Assembly (NCBI RefSeq): GCF_014117215.1
Contig: NZ_JACGXS010000002.1
Coordinates: 460,290-524,289 of the forward strand
Length of the DNA stretch: 64,000 bases
Source: Stenotrophomonas tumulicola
GTDB lineage: Bacteria > Pseudomonadota > Gammaproteobacteria > Xanthomonadales > Xanthomonadaceae
Direction: 5' to 3'
Positions 49,504 to 58,583 of this stretch are shown in pieces. A program made the translations under genes and the position numbers. Position 1 is the stretch's first letter. Each line of letters opens with the position of its first letter. A model generated the notes under the pieces. It saw only the letters and a program-made list of their open reading frames with translations, made no database searches and was not told the origin of the DNA.

Positions 49504-49639
49504 TCCGTGATCATACTTTTACGCTATCAGGATTTCCCCTACATTGCGTTGGAGTTTTCTCATAGGCGTTGTAGGACTTTTCTGACTTGAATCGACGGCC
49601 TCTGCCCATGGAGCAGGGCGATCGGTAACAATGTCCGTC

Positions 49640-51004
49640 ATGAGCAACATACACATTCTTGGAATTGCCGGTACTTTCATGGGCGGCGTCGCGGCGTTGG
49701 CACGCGAACGCGGCCACGCCGTCACTGGCAGCGACCAGGCGATCTATCCGCCGATGTCGACCCAGCTGGAAACGCTCGGCATCGGACTGGACCAGGGCTA
49801 TCGCGCCGACAGCGTGCCGGCCGGCACCGACCAGGTGGTGGTCGGCAACGCGCTGTCGCGCGGCAATGCTGCCGTTGAAGCGGTGCTCGACGCGGGCCAG
49901 TCCTATGTTTCGGGCGCGCAGTGGCTCAGCGAGCAGGTGCTGCCGGGGCGTGACACGCTGGCGGTCGCCGGCACGCACGGCAAGACCACCACCACCTCCA
50001 TCCTGGCCTGGCTGCTGGAAGCGGCAGGCCGTTCGCCGGGATTCCTGATCGGCGGCGTGGCCGAGGACTTTGGTGTTTCGGCGCGGTTGGGACAGGGACG
50101 CGAATTCGTGGTCGAAGCCGATGAATATGACACGGCGTTCTTCGACAAGCGCAGCAAATTCGTCCACTACCGTCCGCTGGTGGCCATCCTCAACAACCTG
50201 GAATACGACCATGCCGACATCTTCCCCGACGTGGCGGCGATCCAGCGCCAGTTCCACCACCTGGTGCGTACCGTGCCGGCCCGGGGACGCCTGATCGTCA
50301 ACGGCGGGGATGCCCACCTGGCGGAGGTGCTGGCGATGGGGTGCTGGACACCCGTTGAGCGTTTCGGGTTCGACGCATCGCTGGAATGGCACGCTGAGCT
50401 GGTGCAGGCCGATGGCAGCGCATTCAGGGTCCATCACCGCGGCCAGGCCATTGGCCTGGTGCAGTGGTCGCTGCTGGGTCGGCACAACGTGCTCAATGCC
50501 CTGGCGGCGTTGGCGGCGGTGCATGCCGTCGGCGTGGAACCGGCCAGCGTGATGCCGGCGTTGTCGCGTTTCCATAGCGTGAAACGTCGCCTGGAGATCA
50601 TCGGCCAGGCCGCTGGCGTCACCGTATACGACGATTTTGCCCATCATCCCACTGCGATCGCCACCACGCTGGAGGGTCTGCGGGCGAAGGTCGGTGATGC
50701 GCGCATCGTGGTGGCGATGGAGCCGCGCAGCAATTCGATGCGGCTCGGTGCCCATGCCGATGCGCTGGCGCCTTCATTGGCATTGGCGGATGAGGTCGTG
50801 TTCCTGCACCGGCCGGAGCTGGCCTGGGATGCTGCTGCCGTTATTGCTGCCGTGCGTGGCAACGCGCATGCCGTGACCGGCCCGGACGCGCTGCTGGCGC
50901 GATTGCAGGCCATCGCGCGCGCGGGCGACCATGTGGTGTTCATGTCCAACGGTGGCTTCGACGGCGCGCCGCGCAGATTCTTCGCCGGGCTGCAGGAACG
51001 ATGA
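49640..51004 (+). CDS. mpl: Muropeptide ligase (UDP-MurNAc:L-Ala-gamma-D-Glu-mDAP ligase)
   Basis: 454 residues. Mur-ligase marks: N-terminal GIAGTFMGGVAALARERGH, ATP-binding GTHGKTTTTSILAW and the later VEADEYDTAFFDKRSKFVHY, the Mpl signature. It recycles the tripeptide of old peptidoglycan by coupling it to UDP-MurNAc in the cytoplasm. An ATG at 49631 is an alternative start; MSNIHILGIAG at 49640 was preferred. The 3' end overlaps the next gene in an ATGA. Confidence 0.94.
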   Translation: MSNIHILGIAGTFMGGVAALARERGHAVTGSDQAIYPPMSTQLETLGIGLDQGYRADSVPAGTDQVVVGNALSRGNAAVEAVLDAGQSYVSGAQWLSEQVLPGRDTLAVAGTHGKTTTTSILAWLLEAAGRSPGFLIGGVAEDFGVSARLGQGREFVVEADEYDTAFFDKRSKFVHYRPLVAILNNLEYDHADIFPDVAAIQRQFHHLVRTVPARGRLIVNGGDAHLAEVLAMGCWTPVERFGFDASLEWHAELVQADGSAFRVHHRGQAIGLVQWSLLGRHNVLNALAALAAVHAVGVEPASVMPALSRFHSVKRRLEIIGQAAGVTVYDDFAHHPTAIATTLEGLRAKVGDARIVVAMEPRSNSMRLGAHADALAPSLALADEVVFLHRPELAWDAAAVIAAVRGNAHAVTGPDALLARLQAIARAGDHVVFMSNGGFDGAPRRFFAGLQER

Positions 51005-51579
51005 GCGATACCGGTACGCTGCCACTGTTCCCATTGCATTCGGTGCTGCTTCCCGGTGCGGCCATCGGCCTGCGGGTATTCGAACGCCGTTACCTGGACA
51101 TGCTGCGCGGGAACAGCCGCGACGGCACCGGCTTTGGGGTCTGCCTGATCCTGCAGGGCGAAGAGGTCGGCGCTGCGGCGGTACCCGCAGCGTTCGGCGT
51201 GGATGTGCGGGTGGAAGATTTCGACATGGGTGCCGACGGGGTGCTGCAGTTGCGCCTGCGCGGGATGCGGCGCTTCCACGTCGAACGTACGCGCGTGCGC
51301 GACAACGGGCTGGTGGTGGCCGATGTCAGCTGGTGCCTGCCGGACAGTGATGATGAGCTGCGTCCGCAGCACGCCCTGCTGGGCACGCTGCTGCAGCACA
51401 TCATCGAACAGGCTGGCAGCGAATACGCGCCGGCGTCCCCGGTGCAGCTGGACCAGGCGGCCTGGGTAGGCTGGCAACTGGCCCAGTTGTTGCCGCTGGA
51501 AGAGAGCCAGCGGCTGCAATTGCTGCAGCTGGATGATCCGCACGAACGGCTGCAGCGGCTGCTGGGCTGGATGCCCTGA
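51001..51579 (+). CDS. LON-substrate-binding-domain protein
   Basis: 192 residues, nearly all one domain matching the N-terminal substrate-binding module of Lon proteases (LPLFPLHSVLLPGAAIGLRVFERRY, read in parts, then FGVCLI and LRLRGMRRFHVE). No ATPase or protease part. Its job is unknown; related stand-alone proteins may bind protein or act in stress. Overlaps mpl by 4 bp, so coupled with a cell-wall recycling gene. Confidence 0.85.
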   Translation: MSDTGTLPLFPLHSVLLPGAAIGLRVFERRYLDMLRGNSRDGTGFGVCLILQGEEVGAAAVPAAFGVDVRVEDFDMGADGVLQLRLRGMRRFHVERTRVRDNGLVVADVSWCLPDSDDELRPQHALLGTLLQHIIEQAGSEYAPASPVQLDQAAWVGWQLAQLLPLEESQRLQLLQLDDPHERLQRLLGWMP

Positions 51580-51584
51580 GGTTG

Positions 51585-51606
51585 CCTTGCCGGGCATGCC
51601 CGGCAA
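51585..51606. repeat. Short GC hairpin between convergent genes
   Basis: TTGCCGGGCATGCCCGGCAA (near-perfect palindrome) lies at the end of the LON-domain gene and before the DedA fusion stop. Same family as the other GC hairpins. Confidence 0.5.
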
Positions 51607-51614
51607 CGCTGGCA

Positions 51615-53609
51615 TCACTGCCCGGTGCGGATGCGAAGCACCGGCAGGCCGGTGGCAGGATGCACGTCTTCCTGCACCGGCAGGCCATCCAGGGATTGCT
51701 TCACCGCAGCCATTGCCGGGTCCACGCCCCGCATCGGATGCCACATGCCGATCCAGTTGAAGTGACGGGTGAAGCGCAACGTCTGTGCACTTCCCAGCCA
51801 CAGGGGAACCTCGCCAGGCTGCAGCATCGCTTGTGCCGGCCACAGGCGCAGCACGTGGCGCTCATCGGCGTGTTCGCCATCGCGCACCAGCAGCAGGCTT
51901 TCCACCTGGGTATCCAGCGTGGCCGGCATCACCGGCAGCTCCTGTGCCCCGGTGTCCTGGTCCAGCATCAGCAGTGCCTGTTCCCAACCAGCCTGCGGCT
52001 GTACCTTCCAGCCGCGTGCCTCCATCCGTGCCTGCAGTGGCGCCAGCGGTCCGGCTACCTGCACATCCAGTGGCCAGCGCTGGTCATCGTCGAATTCGTT
52101 GCGGCGCGATGGCAACTGCTGCCATCCCTGCTGCCACCATTGCGTCGCCTGCAGCGCGGTGGGGACCGCCGGGCGTGGCTCGAAGCGCTCAAGCTTGATC
52201 GGGATGTTGCGTGGCGCATAGCAGACCGCGGCCGCTGCGAAGGTGCCGTAGAACAGCCAGGCAGCCGGTTTGACCCAGAACGAACGGTTGAAGCGGCGAC
52301 GGTAGGCGATGCCGAGCACCAACAGCCAGAACGTCCCGAACAACATGCCGCCGACCACGTCGCTCAGCCAGTGGGCGCCGAGGTAGATGCGCGAGAAGCC
52401 GATCAGGCTGACCACGATGCCCGACACCAGGTATGGCCAGACGCGGGTGCGTCCTGGCAGCTCGCGCGCGATCAGCACGGCGAAGAAGCCGAAGGTGATG
52501 GTGGCCATGGTCACCGATACCGACGGGAAGCCGAAACCACTGCTGGCATCCGGCGGACGCACCACGTCCACGGTCGTGCCGAGCAGCATGGTCAGGGCCA
52601 GCCCGAAGGCCAGTGCCGCCAGCCAGTGTGCGGCGGCCATCCAGCGCCTGCGCCAGACCAGGTAGCCCATGCCGGCCGCGATGGCCGGCAGCAGCACCGG
52701 CCAGGCGCCCAGCGACGCCAGCGCGGCCATCGGATGGTCGGCCAGCGGATTGCGCAGCGCCAGCATGGCCTGGTGCACGGCAAGGTCCACGCTGAGCGGT
52801 TCCCCGTGCGCCACTACCACCATCAACAGTGCGAACCAGCCCCAGCCGAGCATCAGCAGCATCAGCGCCAGCATGGCCAGGGGCACCGATTCGCGGCGTT
52901 GCGGATCGAAGACGGATACCGAGTAGCGGCCGAGGGCGGGATGGCGTTGCGACCAGGCCAGCAGCCGTGCCAGCCAGTTGTCCATGCGCGCCGCCGACCA
53001 GCGGTAGCCGTACAGCACGATGGCCCAGACCAGGCCGAGCAGCACGCCCAGCAGCCCCAGTACCACCACCAGCCGGCCTGCCACGGCAGCTACCGCATCG
53101 TAGGCTTCGCCCAGCACCCAGCCTGGCAGCAGGAACAGCACCGCCCAGGACAGGCTGGCGATGCCGCTGGCCTGCACGTAGCGGCTGGCATTCATCTTCA
53201 GCATGCCGGCGATGGCCGGCACGAAGGGCCGGATGGCGCCAACGTAGCGTGCCACCAGGATGCTTTTGAAGGCGTTGCGCCGGAACATCGTCTCGCCGCG
53301 CTCCAGCAGTTGCGGGTGGCGGCTGAAGGGCCAGACACCGCGCAGGCGGTCACCCCAGCGGCGACCGATCCAGTAACTGATGCCATCGCCAGCGAACGCC
53401 CCCAGCGCCGCGCATGCCACCGCGTACGGGCCGGAGATCTGGCCCAGGCCGATGAACACACCGACGGCGAACAGCAGCGGCAGCGCTGGCACGATGGCGC
53501 CGAGGATGATCACCGCGTCGCAGAATGCAATGAGGAAGATGACCGCGCCGGCGAGCACGGGATGAGCGGCTATCCACGCGAGGGTGGCGTCGATCCATGA
53601 AGAGTCCAT
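51615..53609 (-). CDS. DedA - PAP2 phosphatase-like - LssY C-terminal fusion membrane protein
   Basis: 664 residues. Residues 1-200 are a DedA domain (GDGISYWIGRRWGDRLRG, then ARYVGAIRPFVPAIAGM), which handles lipid carriers or membrane homeostasis. Residues about 230-460 are a PAP2-like phosphatase fold: the third motif SRIYLGAHWLSD is intact, but the first motif's Lys is lost (TTVDVVRPP) and the second motif reads PSVSVTM instead of PSGH, losing the catalytic His. The rest (about 470-664) matches the LssY C-terminal domain. Phosphatase activity is therefore doubtful; a binding or transport role is possible. Such fusions are found in Legionella (LssY) and Xanthomonadaceae. Confidence 0.82.
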   Translation of the reverse strand: MDSSWIDATLAWIAAHPVLAGAVIFLIAFCDAVIILGAIVPALPLLFAVGVFIGLGQISGPYAVACAALGAFAGDGISYWIGRRWGDRLRGVWPFSRHPQLLERGETMFRRNAFKSILVARYVGAIRPFVPAIAGMLKMNASRYVQASGIASLSWAVLFLLPGWVLGEAYDAVAAVAGRLVVVLGLLGVLLGLVWAIVLYGYRWSAARMDNWLARLLAWSQRHPALGRYSVSVFDPQRRESVPLAMLALMLLMLGWGWFALLMVVVAHGEPLSVDLAVHQAMLALRNPLADHPMAALASLGAWPVLLPAIAAGMGYLVWRRRWMAAAHWLAALAFGLALTMLLGTTVDVVRPPDASSGFGFPSVSVTMATITFGFFAVLIARELPGRTRVWPYLVSGIVVSLIGFSRIYLGAHWLSDVVGGMLFGTFWLLVLGIAYRRRFNRSFWVKPAAWLFYGTFAAAAVCYAPRNIPIKLERFEPRPAVPTALQATQWWQQGWQQLPSRRNEFDDDQRWPLDVQVAGPLAPLQARMEARGWKVQPQAGWEQALLMLDQDTGAQELPVMPATLDTQVESLLLVRDGEHADERHVLRLWPAQAMLQPGEVPLWLGSAQTLRFTRHFNWIGMWHPMRGVDPAMAAVKQSLDGLPVQEDVHPATGLPVLRIRTGQ

Positions 53610-53693
53610 CGCGCGATTATAGGGGCCTGAACTTGACTGGATGCCTGCTCGTTGCGGGCTGATGGTGGCCCATCCGATCGCCTAGAATGGCGC

Positions 53694-54359
53694 ATGGCAC
53701 ATCATGCTCCGCCGCCGGGCCAGCAGGCGCTCAAATCAGACAGCTTTGGCCGCATCCTGCTGGTCGAGGACGCGGGCCGGCGTTTCGTGCGGCGCGACCT
53801 CGGGGCAACACCCTGGTGGCTGCGGTTGCCGGCATGGTGGCTGGCGCGCCGCGAAGCACGCGCCCTGCGTCACCTGCAGGGCATGGCCGACGTGCCGCAA
53901 CTGCTGGCGTGGGACGGGCATTGGCTTGACCGCAGCTTCATGGCGGGTGACGCGATGTACCAGCGACCGCCACGCGGCGACGTGGCCTGGTTCCATTCGG
54001 CGCGACGGTTGCTGCAGCAGCTGCACCGGCGTGGCGTCGCGCACAACGACCTGGCCAAGGAGGCCAACTGGCTGGTCACCGACGATGGCCGGCCGGCGTT
54101 GATCGATTTCCAGTTGGCGGTGATCGGCCATCCACGTTCGCGTTGGATGCGGTTATTGGCGCGCGAAGACCTGCGCCACCTGCTCAAGCACAAGCGCATG
54201 TACTGCCGTGCGGCGCTGACGCCGGTGGAAAAGCGCGTGCTGAAGCGCACCTCGTGGGTTCGCGAGGTGTGGTTTGCCACCGGCAAGCCGGTCTACCGCT
54301 TCGTCACCCGGCGCATCCTGCATTGGGAAGACAACGAGGGGCAGGGGCCAAAACCATAG
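53694..54359 (+). CDS. RIO/WaaP-like small kinase
   Basis: 221 residues. The catalytic-loop motif VAHNDLAKEANWLV (HxD...N) is followed by LIDFQLA, where DFG is DFQ; these match RIO- or LPS-kinase-like folds. The N-lobe is short and the canonical Lys is not clear (FVRRDLG region). It may phosphorylate an envelope sugar or a protein. The start at 53694 (MAHHAPPPG) is supported by position only. It is divergent from the DedA fusion and upstream of a convergent lipoprotein gene; no LPS gene is adjacent. Confidence 0.7.
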   Translation: MAHHAPPPGQQALKSDSFGRILLVEDAGRRFVRRDLGATPWWLRLPAWWLARREARALRHLQGMADVPQLLAWDGHWLDRSFMAGDAMYQRPPRGDVAWFHSARRLLQQLHRRGVAHNDLAKEANWLVTDDGRPALIDFQLAVIGHPRSRWMRLLAREDLRHLLKHKRMYCRAALTPVEKRVLKRTSWVREVWFATGKPVYRFVTRRILHWEDNEGQGPKP

Positions 54360-54401
54360 GACGGCGCCGGCGGTGGTTGCGCCAGGGGGCCGGGTTGGCC
54401 G

Positions 54402-55106
54402 TCAGCCCTCCGGGACTACCTGCTGGCCGATGAAGCGTCGTTGCGCATCGAAGTCATAGGCCACTGGCAACTGCCCGACATCCACGCAGGCGTGGCATTG
54501 GCGAAGCGGCGTGCGGTACAGCAGCCGGATGCCGCCATTTTCCAGTGGCGCGCTGCCTGCTGCCTGGGCCGGGGCGAACGGTGTCGCATCGGGATGCGCC
54601 TGCAGCAGCACCTGCAGGTTCGGATCGGTGCTGGCACCGTCGGCAGCCGGAGCGGCATCGACATCGATGCGCTTGCCCTGGGCGTCGACCAGCCGGGTTC
54701 CTTCATTGGTATTGGCGCGGAACGGATAGGTCACCGTGGCCACGCCGATGCCTTCGTGTTCGTGCCATGCCGAGACGTAAGCCAGCTCGCCGCCGCTGGA
54801 CAACTGGGTGGCGGCAGTGAGCGCCGCGGCACTTGCGCCGCTGTTTCGCATGGCATCAAGCAGGCATGCACGGGTGGTAGCGCTGTCCCCTTGACGGCAT
54901 GCATTGAGGTCTCCCTCCCAGACCACCGACGCGTCCCAGGCAAGCGCGTTGGCTGCCGCCGCGTCCGCAGCTGAAGCCGATGCGGGAGCCGCCGCTGGGT
55001 CCGCAGCGGGGGAGGCATCGTTGGATCCGGGGCCGGCAGGCGGGTTTCCGCAGCCGCCCAACAGCGCAGCAAGGGATAATGACAACAGCAGGGCGTTACG
55101 TGGCAT
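54402..55106 (-). CDS. Lipoprotein of unknown function
   Basis: 234 residues with a clear lipobox (AALLGGC, Cys about residue 19), then an Ala/Pro/Ser/Asp-rich linker (about 20-60) and a folded part with LNACRQG, TRACLLDAMR and QCHACVDVG, cysteines that could form disulfides. The ribosome site AGGAGA precedes the start at 55106. No family was recognised. It is expected to sit in the periplasm or outer membrane. Confidence 0.65.
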   Translation of the reverse strand: MPRNALLLSLSLAALLGGCGNPPAGPGSNDASPAADPAAAPASASAADAAAANALAWDASVVWEGDLNACRQGDSATTRACLLDAMRNSGASAAALTAATQLSSGGELAYVSAWHEHEGIGVATVTYPFRANTNEGTRLVDAQGKRIDVDAAPAADGASTDPNLQVLLQAHPDATPFAPAQAAGSAPLENGGIRLLYRTPLRQCHACVDVGQLPVAYDFDAQRRFIGQQVVPEG

Positions 55107-55219
55107 GACAGTCTCCTGTGTGCGACGAAGCGGTAGGTCGAGTATCGACAACCGCGGTTAAACCTGCGTGGTCAGGGGCATAATGCAGGCCCGATCCCGG
55201 GCTGGCGAGGAGAAGCGTA

Positions 55220-56038
55220 GTGGCGAACCTGCAGGGAAAAACCCTCTTCATCACCGGGGCTTCGCGGGGGATCGGGCTGGCGATCGCACTGCGCGCCGCA
55301 CGTGATGGCGCCAACGTGGCCATCGCGGCCAAGTCCGCAGTGGCCAATCCAAAGCTGCCAGGGACCATCCATTCAGCCGCCGAGGCGGTCACCGCAGCGG
55401 GCGGCCAGGCGCTGGCGTTGAAGTGCGACATCCGTGAAGAGGACCAGGTGCGCGCAGCCGTTGCCGCCACTGTCGATACTTTCGGGGGCATCGATATCCT
55501 GGTCAACAATGCCAGCGCGATCTGGCTGCGCGGTACGCTGGATACGCCGATGAAGCGCTTTGACCTGATGCAGCAGGTCAACGCGCGCGGCAGCTTCCTG
55601 TGCGCGCAGGCCTGCCTGCCCCACCTGCTGGAAGCGCCCAATCCGCATATCCTCTCGCTGGCTCCGCCGCCCAGCCTGGATGCGAAGTGGTGGGGCCCCC
55701 ATACGGGTTACACGCTGGCCAAGATGGGCATGAGCCTGGTCACCCTGGGCCTTGCTGCGGAGTTCGGTCCGCGTGGCGTGGCGGTCAACGCCCTGTGGCC
55801 GCGTACGGTCATCGCCACCGATGCGATCAACATGATTCCCGGCGTGGACGTGGCGGGTTGCCGTTCGCCGCAGATCGTCGCCGATGCTGCACATGCGGTG
55901 CTGGTGCGCGAGGCGCGGGGCTTCCATGGGCAGTTCCTGCTGGACGATGAGGTACTGGCTGCTGCCGGGGTGACCGACCTGTCAGGTTATGCGGTGGATC
56001 CGGCCCAACCGTTGCTGCCGGACCTGTTCCTGGACTGA
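55220..56038 (+). CDS. Short-chain dehydrogenase/reductase (HSDL2-like)
   Basis: 272 residues. The NAD(P) motif is TGASRGIGLAIALRAARDG, with DILVNNASAIWL, and the active site YTLAKMGMSL (Tyr/Lys of YxxxK, about residues 165-169). The C-terminal part fits the hydroxysteroid dehydrogenase-like 2 branch, often annotated as acting on lipids or hydroxy compounds. The start is GTG at 55220, after a GGAGAAGC ribosome site. Substrate unknown; the lipoprotein upstream is on the other strand. Confidence 0.87.
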   Translation: MANLQGKTLFITGASRGIGLAIALRAARDGANVAIAAKSAVANPKLPGTIHSAAEAVTAAGGQALALKCDIREEDQVRAAVAATVDTFGGIDILVNNASAIWLRGTLDTPMKRFDLMQQVNARGSFLCAQACLPHLLEAPNPHILSLAPPPSLDAKWWGPHTGYTLAKMGMSLVTLGLAAEFGPRGVAVNALWPRTVIATDAINMIPGVDVAGCRSPQIVADAAHAVLVREARGFHGQFLLDDEVLAAAGVTDLSGYAVDPAQPLLPDLFLD

Positions 56039-56108
56039 TGCGGTTCATGGGTGATGGCATCTGGTAAGGTGCGCGATCTGAAATCGTTTCCAACAAGGAT
56101 GTGATCGA

Positions 56109-57092
56109 ATGTTTTCGACTTTTCGCATGACGGCATTGGCCGTATCTGTTGCAATCTGTGCCGCTGCATGCGGTACCAGCACCAATGACCCATCGGCCGA
56201 TCCGACAGCCGACACCGGGGGCGCCGATCCGGCGTCTGACGCGCAGCAGGCGCTGACCGTCAAGCTCAACGCCTACATTGAATGCTTCAACGAGGTGGAT
56301 TCCAAGGTGCACGCTGGTGCGGAGCACTACACGAGCTGGATCAAGGATCCCGAGGCGGGTCCAACCGGGCGCGAGTCCACCGTCTACCCGCCCTACGACA
56401 TCAGTGCGTACAACATGAGGGATTGCAAGCCAATGGCAGATGCCATCGCGACCCCGCCCTCATTGCCGCAGCTCGACGCGGCCGCGCGCCGCTATGATGA
56501 TGCGCTCAAGGCGCTGCAGCCGGTCAGCCATGAGGTGCATGACTACTACGAGCGCCTGGACCATGAGGACGACCAGTTCGCCAAGGGCAAGCAGCTGCAT
56601 GCGCCGCTGATGAGCGCGCTGTCCGAGTTCGTGGATGCCAGCGCCGCCTTCAGCAGCGAACTGGATGCCCAGAACGATGCCGCCCAGCGCGAGCACCTCA
56701 TCGCATTGGAGCAGGCGGAGGGTCGTACCCGCGAGTATTACCGCTTGGCCATGATGCTGGACGCGAAGGAGATCATCGGCCTGCTGCAGGAAGACGCCTT
56801 CGACGTCAGCCGTGCCAACACGCTGCTCGAAGGCTTCAACCGTATCTCAGATGAAGCGCATGCCAAGGTTGCCGACATCGAGCCTGGCAGGATGGACTGG
56901 AACAGCTTCGAGACCGCGGCAGAAGCATTCCGTCGGGAAGGCAAGGCGCGGGTCAAGCGCGTGGCCAACAAGACGCCTTACAGCCAGATGGAAAAGGGCT
57001 GGCTCGACAACCCGACGCTGGCGCCGGAAGGCTCGCCCGGTCGGCTGATGAATCTCTACAACAAGCTGGTCTTCCAGAGCAACCGGCAGTAG
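56109..57092 (+). CDS. YiiG-like lipoprotein (DUF3829)
   Basis: 327 residues. A lipobox (AICAAAC, Cys about 21) is followed by an acidic Thr/Asp/Pro linker and a helical domain with YIECFNEVDSKVHAGA, matching the YiiG/DUF3829 family of unknown function. Expected periplasmic or outer-membrane lipoprotein. A 15-bp stem hairpin without a T tail lies after its stop (57110-57144). Confidence 0.75.
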   Translation: MFSTFRMTALAVSVAICAAACGTSTNDPSADPTADTGGADPASDAQQALTVKLNAYIECFNEVDSKVHAGAEHYTSWIKDPEAGPTGRESTVYPPYDISAYNMRDCKPMADAIATPPSLPQLDAAARRYDDALKALQPVSHEVHDYYERLDHEDDQFAKGKQLHAPLMSALSEFVDASAAFSSELDAQNDAAQREHLIALEQAEGRTREYYRLAMMLDAKEIIGLLQEDAFDVSRANTLLEGFNRISDEAHAKVADIEPGRMDWNSFETAAEAFRREGKARVKRVANKTPYSQMEKGWLDNPTLAPEGSPGRLMNLYNKLVFQSNRQ

Positions 57093-57109
57093 CGCCTGGC
57101 GTGCCAGCG

Positions 57110-57144
57110 CCGAGCTTGCTTCCATGATGCATGGAAGCAAGCTC
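57110..57144. repeat. Perfect 15-bp stem hairpin after the DUF3829 gene
   Basis: GAGCTTGCTTCCATG and CATGGAAGCAAGCTC are exact inverted copies around ATG; the outer C/G add one more pair. No T run follows, so intrinsic termination is doubtful. It may be a lone palindromic element or a processing site. Confidence 0.7.
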
Positions 57145-57293
57145 GCCCGGGGCGACATGAGTAACCGGAGGGCGCGCAGAGGGAAGAGTATCCGGGCGGC
57201 GACGTCACCGGCTGGCAGGCGTCTGCGCGGATGCATTGTGCGCTGGGAGTTCCGGCGCGAGAATGGACGCTTTCCGAAGCCAGCCGGACCGTC

Positions 57294-58520
57294 ATGACCG
57301 CCGCCACCGACCCGTTGATTTCCCTTTCGCACTATTACCTGCCGGTGTACAAGCCGCGCCAGGTGGTGCTCGAACGTGGCCAGGGCGCGCGCGTGTGGGA
57401 TTCGCAGGGGCGCGAGTTCATCGACCTGGCGGCTGGCATTGCCGTATGCGGGTTGGGCCATAACGATCCGGACCTGACCGCCGCTCTGCTGGAGCAGGCC
57501 GGCAAGCTGTGGCACACCAGCAACGTGTTCTACAGTGCACCTCCCTTGCACCTGGCCGAGGAACTGGTCAAGGCCAGCCGCTTCGCCGAGCGCGTGTTCC
57601 TGTGCAACTCCGGCGCCGAAGCCAATGAAGTGGCGATCAAGATGGTGCGCAAGTGGGCCTCCACCCAGGGGCGCCCCGCCGATAAGCGGGTGATCGTCAC
57701 CTTCCGCGGCAGCTTCCATGGCCGCACGTTGGCGGCAGTGACCGCCACCGCGCAGCCGAAGTACCAGCAAGGCTACGAGCCGCTGCCGCAGGGTTTCCGC
57801 TACGTTGATTTCAATGACGAGGTGCAGCTGGAAACGGCGATGGCCGCCGGTGACGTCGCTGCCGTGATGCTCGAGCCGGTGCAGGGCGAGGGCGGCGTGA
57901 TGCCGGCCAAGGCCGGGTTCCTGCAGCGTGTGCGCGAACTGTGCGACCAGCACGGTGCGCTGATGGTGCTCGATGAGATCCAGGCGGGCATGGGCCGTAC
58001 CGGTACACTGTTCGCGCACTGGCAGGACGGCGTGGTACCGGACATGGTCACGCTGGCCAAGGCGCTGGGCGGCGGCTTCCCGATCGGCGCGATGCTGGCC
58101 GGGCCGAAGGTGGCCGAGACGATGCAGTTCGGTGCCCATGGCACCACCTTTGGCGGCAATCCGTTGGCTGCAGCGGTGGCGCGTGTGGCGCTGCGCAAGC
58201 TGTCTTCGGACGAGATCGCGGCCAACGTGAGCCGGCAGTCGCGCGCGTTGCGCGATGGGTTCGACCGGATCAACGCAGAGTTCGACGTCTTCAGCCAGGT
58301 GCGTGGTCGCGGGCTGATGCTGGGTGCGGTGCTGTCCAAGGCGCATGAGGGGCAGGCGGGCATGATACTTGACCATGCTGCAGAGCATGGGTTGCTGAGC
58401 CTTCAGGCCGGGCCGGACGTGCTGCGTTTCGTGCCGTCGCTGAACATCACCGATGAGGAAGTTGCCGAGGGTCTCAAGCGCCTGCGTGCTGCGGTCGCAT
58501 CCTATGTCGCCGCGCGCTGA
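57294..58520 (+). CDS. argD: Acetylornithine/succinyldiaminopimelate aminotransferase family
   Basis: 408 residues. PLP aminotransferase class III: the PLP-lysine region is TLAKALGGGFPIGAML, and LCNSGAEANEVAIKMVRKWA is typical. Of this class, ArgD (acetylornithine) is the closest by overall layout, although AstC and other ornithine-type members look alike. It would act in arginine (and perhaps lysine) synthesis. The ATG at 57294 starts MTAATDPLISLSHYYLP; the earlier codons are not family-like. No arg gene is adjacent. Confidence 0.8.
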   Translation: MTAATDPLISLSHYYLPVYKPRQVVLERGQGARVWDSQGREFIDLAAGIAVCGLGHNDPDLTAALLEQAGKLWHTSNVFYSAPPLHLAEELVKASRFAERVFLCNSGAEANEVAIKMVRKWASTQGRPADKRVIVTFRGSFHGRTLAAVTATAQPKYQQGYEPLPQGFRYVDFNDEVQLETAMAAGDVAAVMLEPVQGEGGVMPAKAGFLQRVRELCDQHGALMVLDEIQAGMGRTGTLFAHWQDGVVPDMVTLAKALGGGFPIGAMLAGPKVAETMQFGAHGTTFGGNPLAAAVARVALRKLSSDEIAANVSRQSRALRDGFDRINAEFDVFSQVRGRGLMLGAVLSKAHEGQAGMILDHAAEHGLLSLQAGPDVLRFVPSLNITDEEVAEGLKRLRAAVASYVAAR

Positions 58521-58583
58521 CCGGCGGAGGTACCGGTGCTGGCCTGCATCCGCCGTGTTGTTCCAGGTGACGGCAGGTAGCCG

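Noticed and set aside
49384-49515. Calling the adk-mpl RNA 6S RNA
   Set aside because: It shares only a short CCCTGAGC-like string and a closing helix with 6S; the expected bubble structure is not clear. Left as an unidentified candidate.
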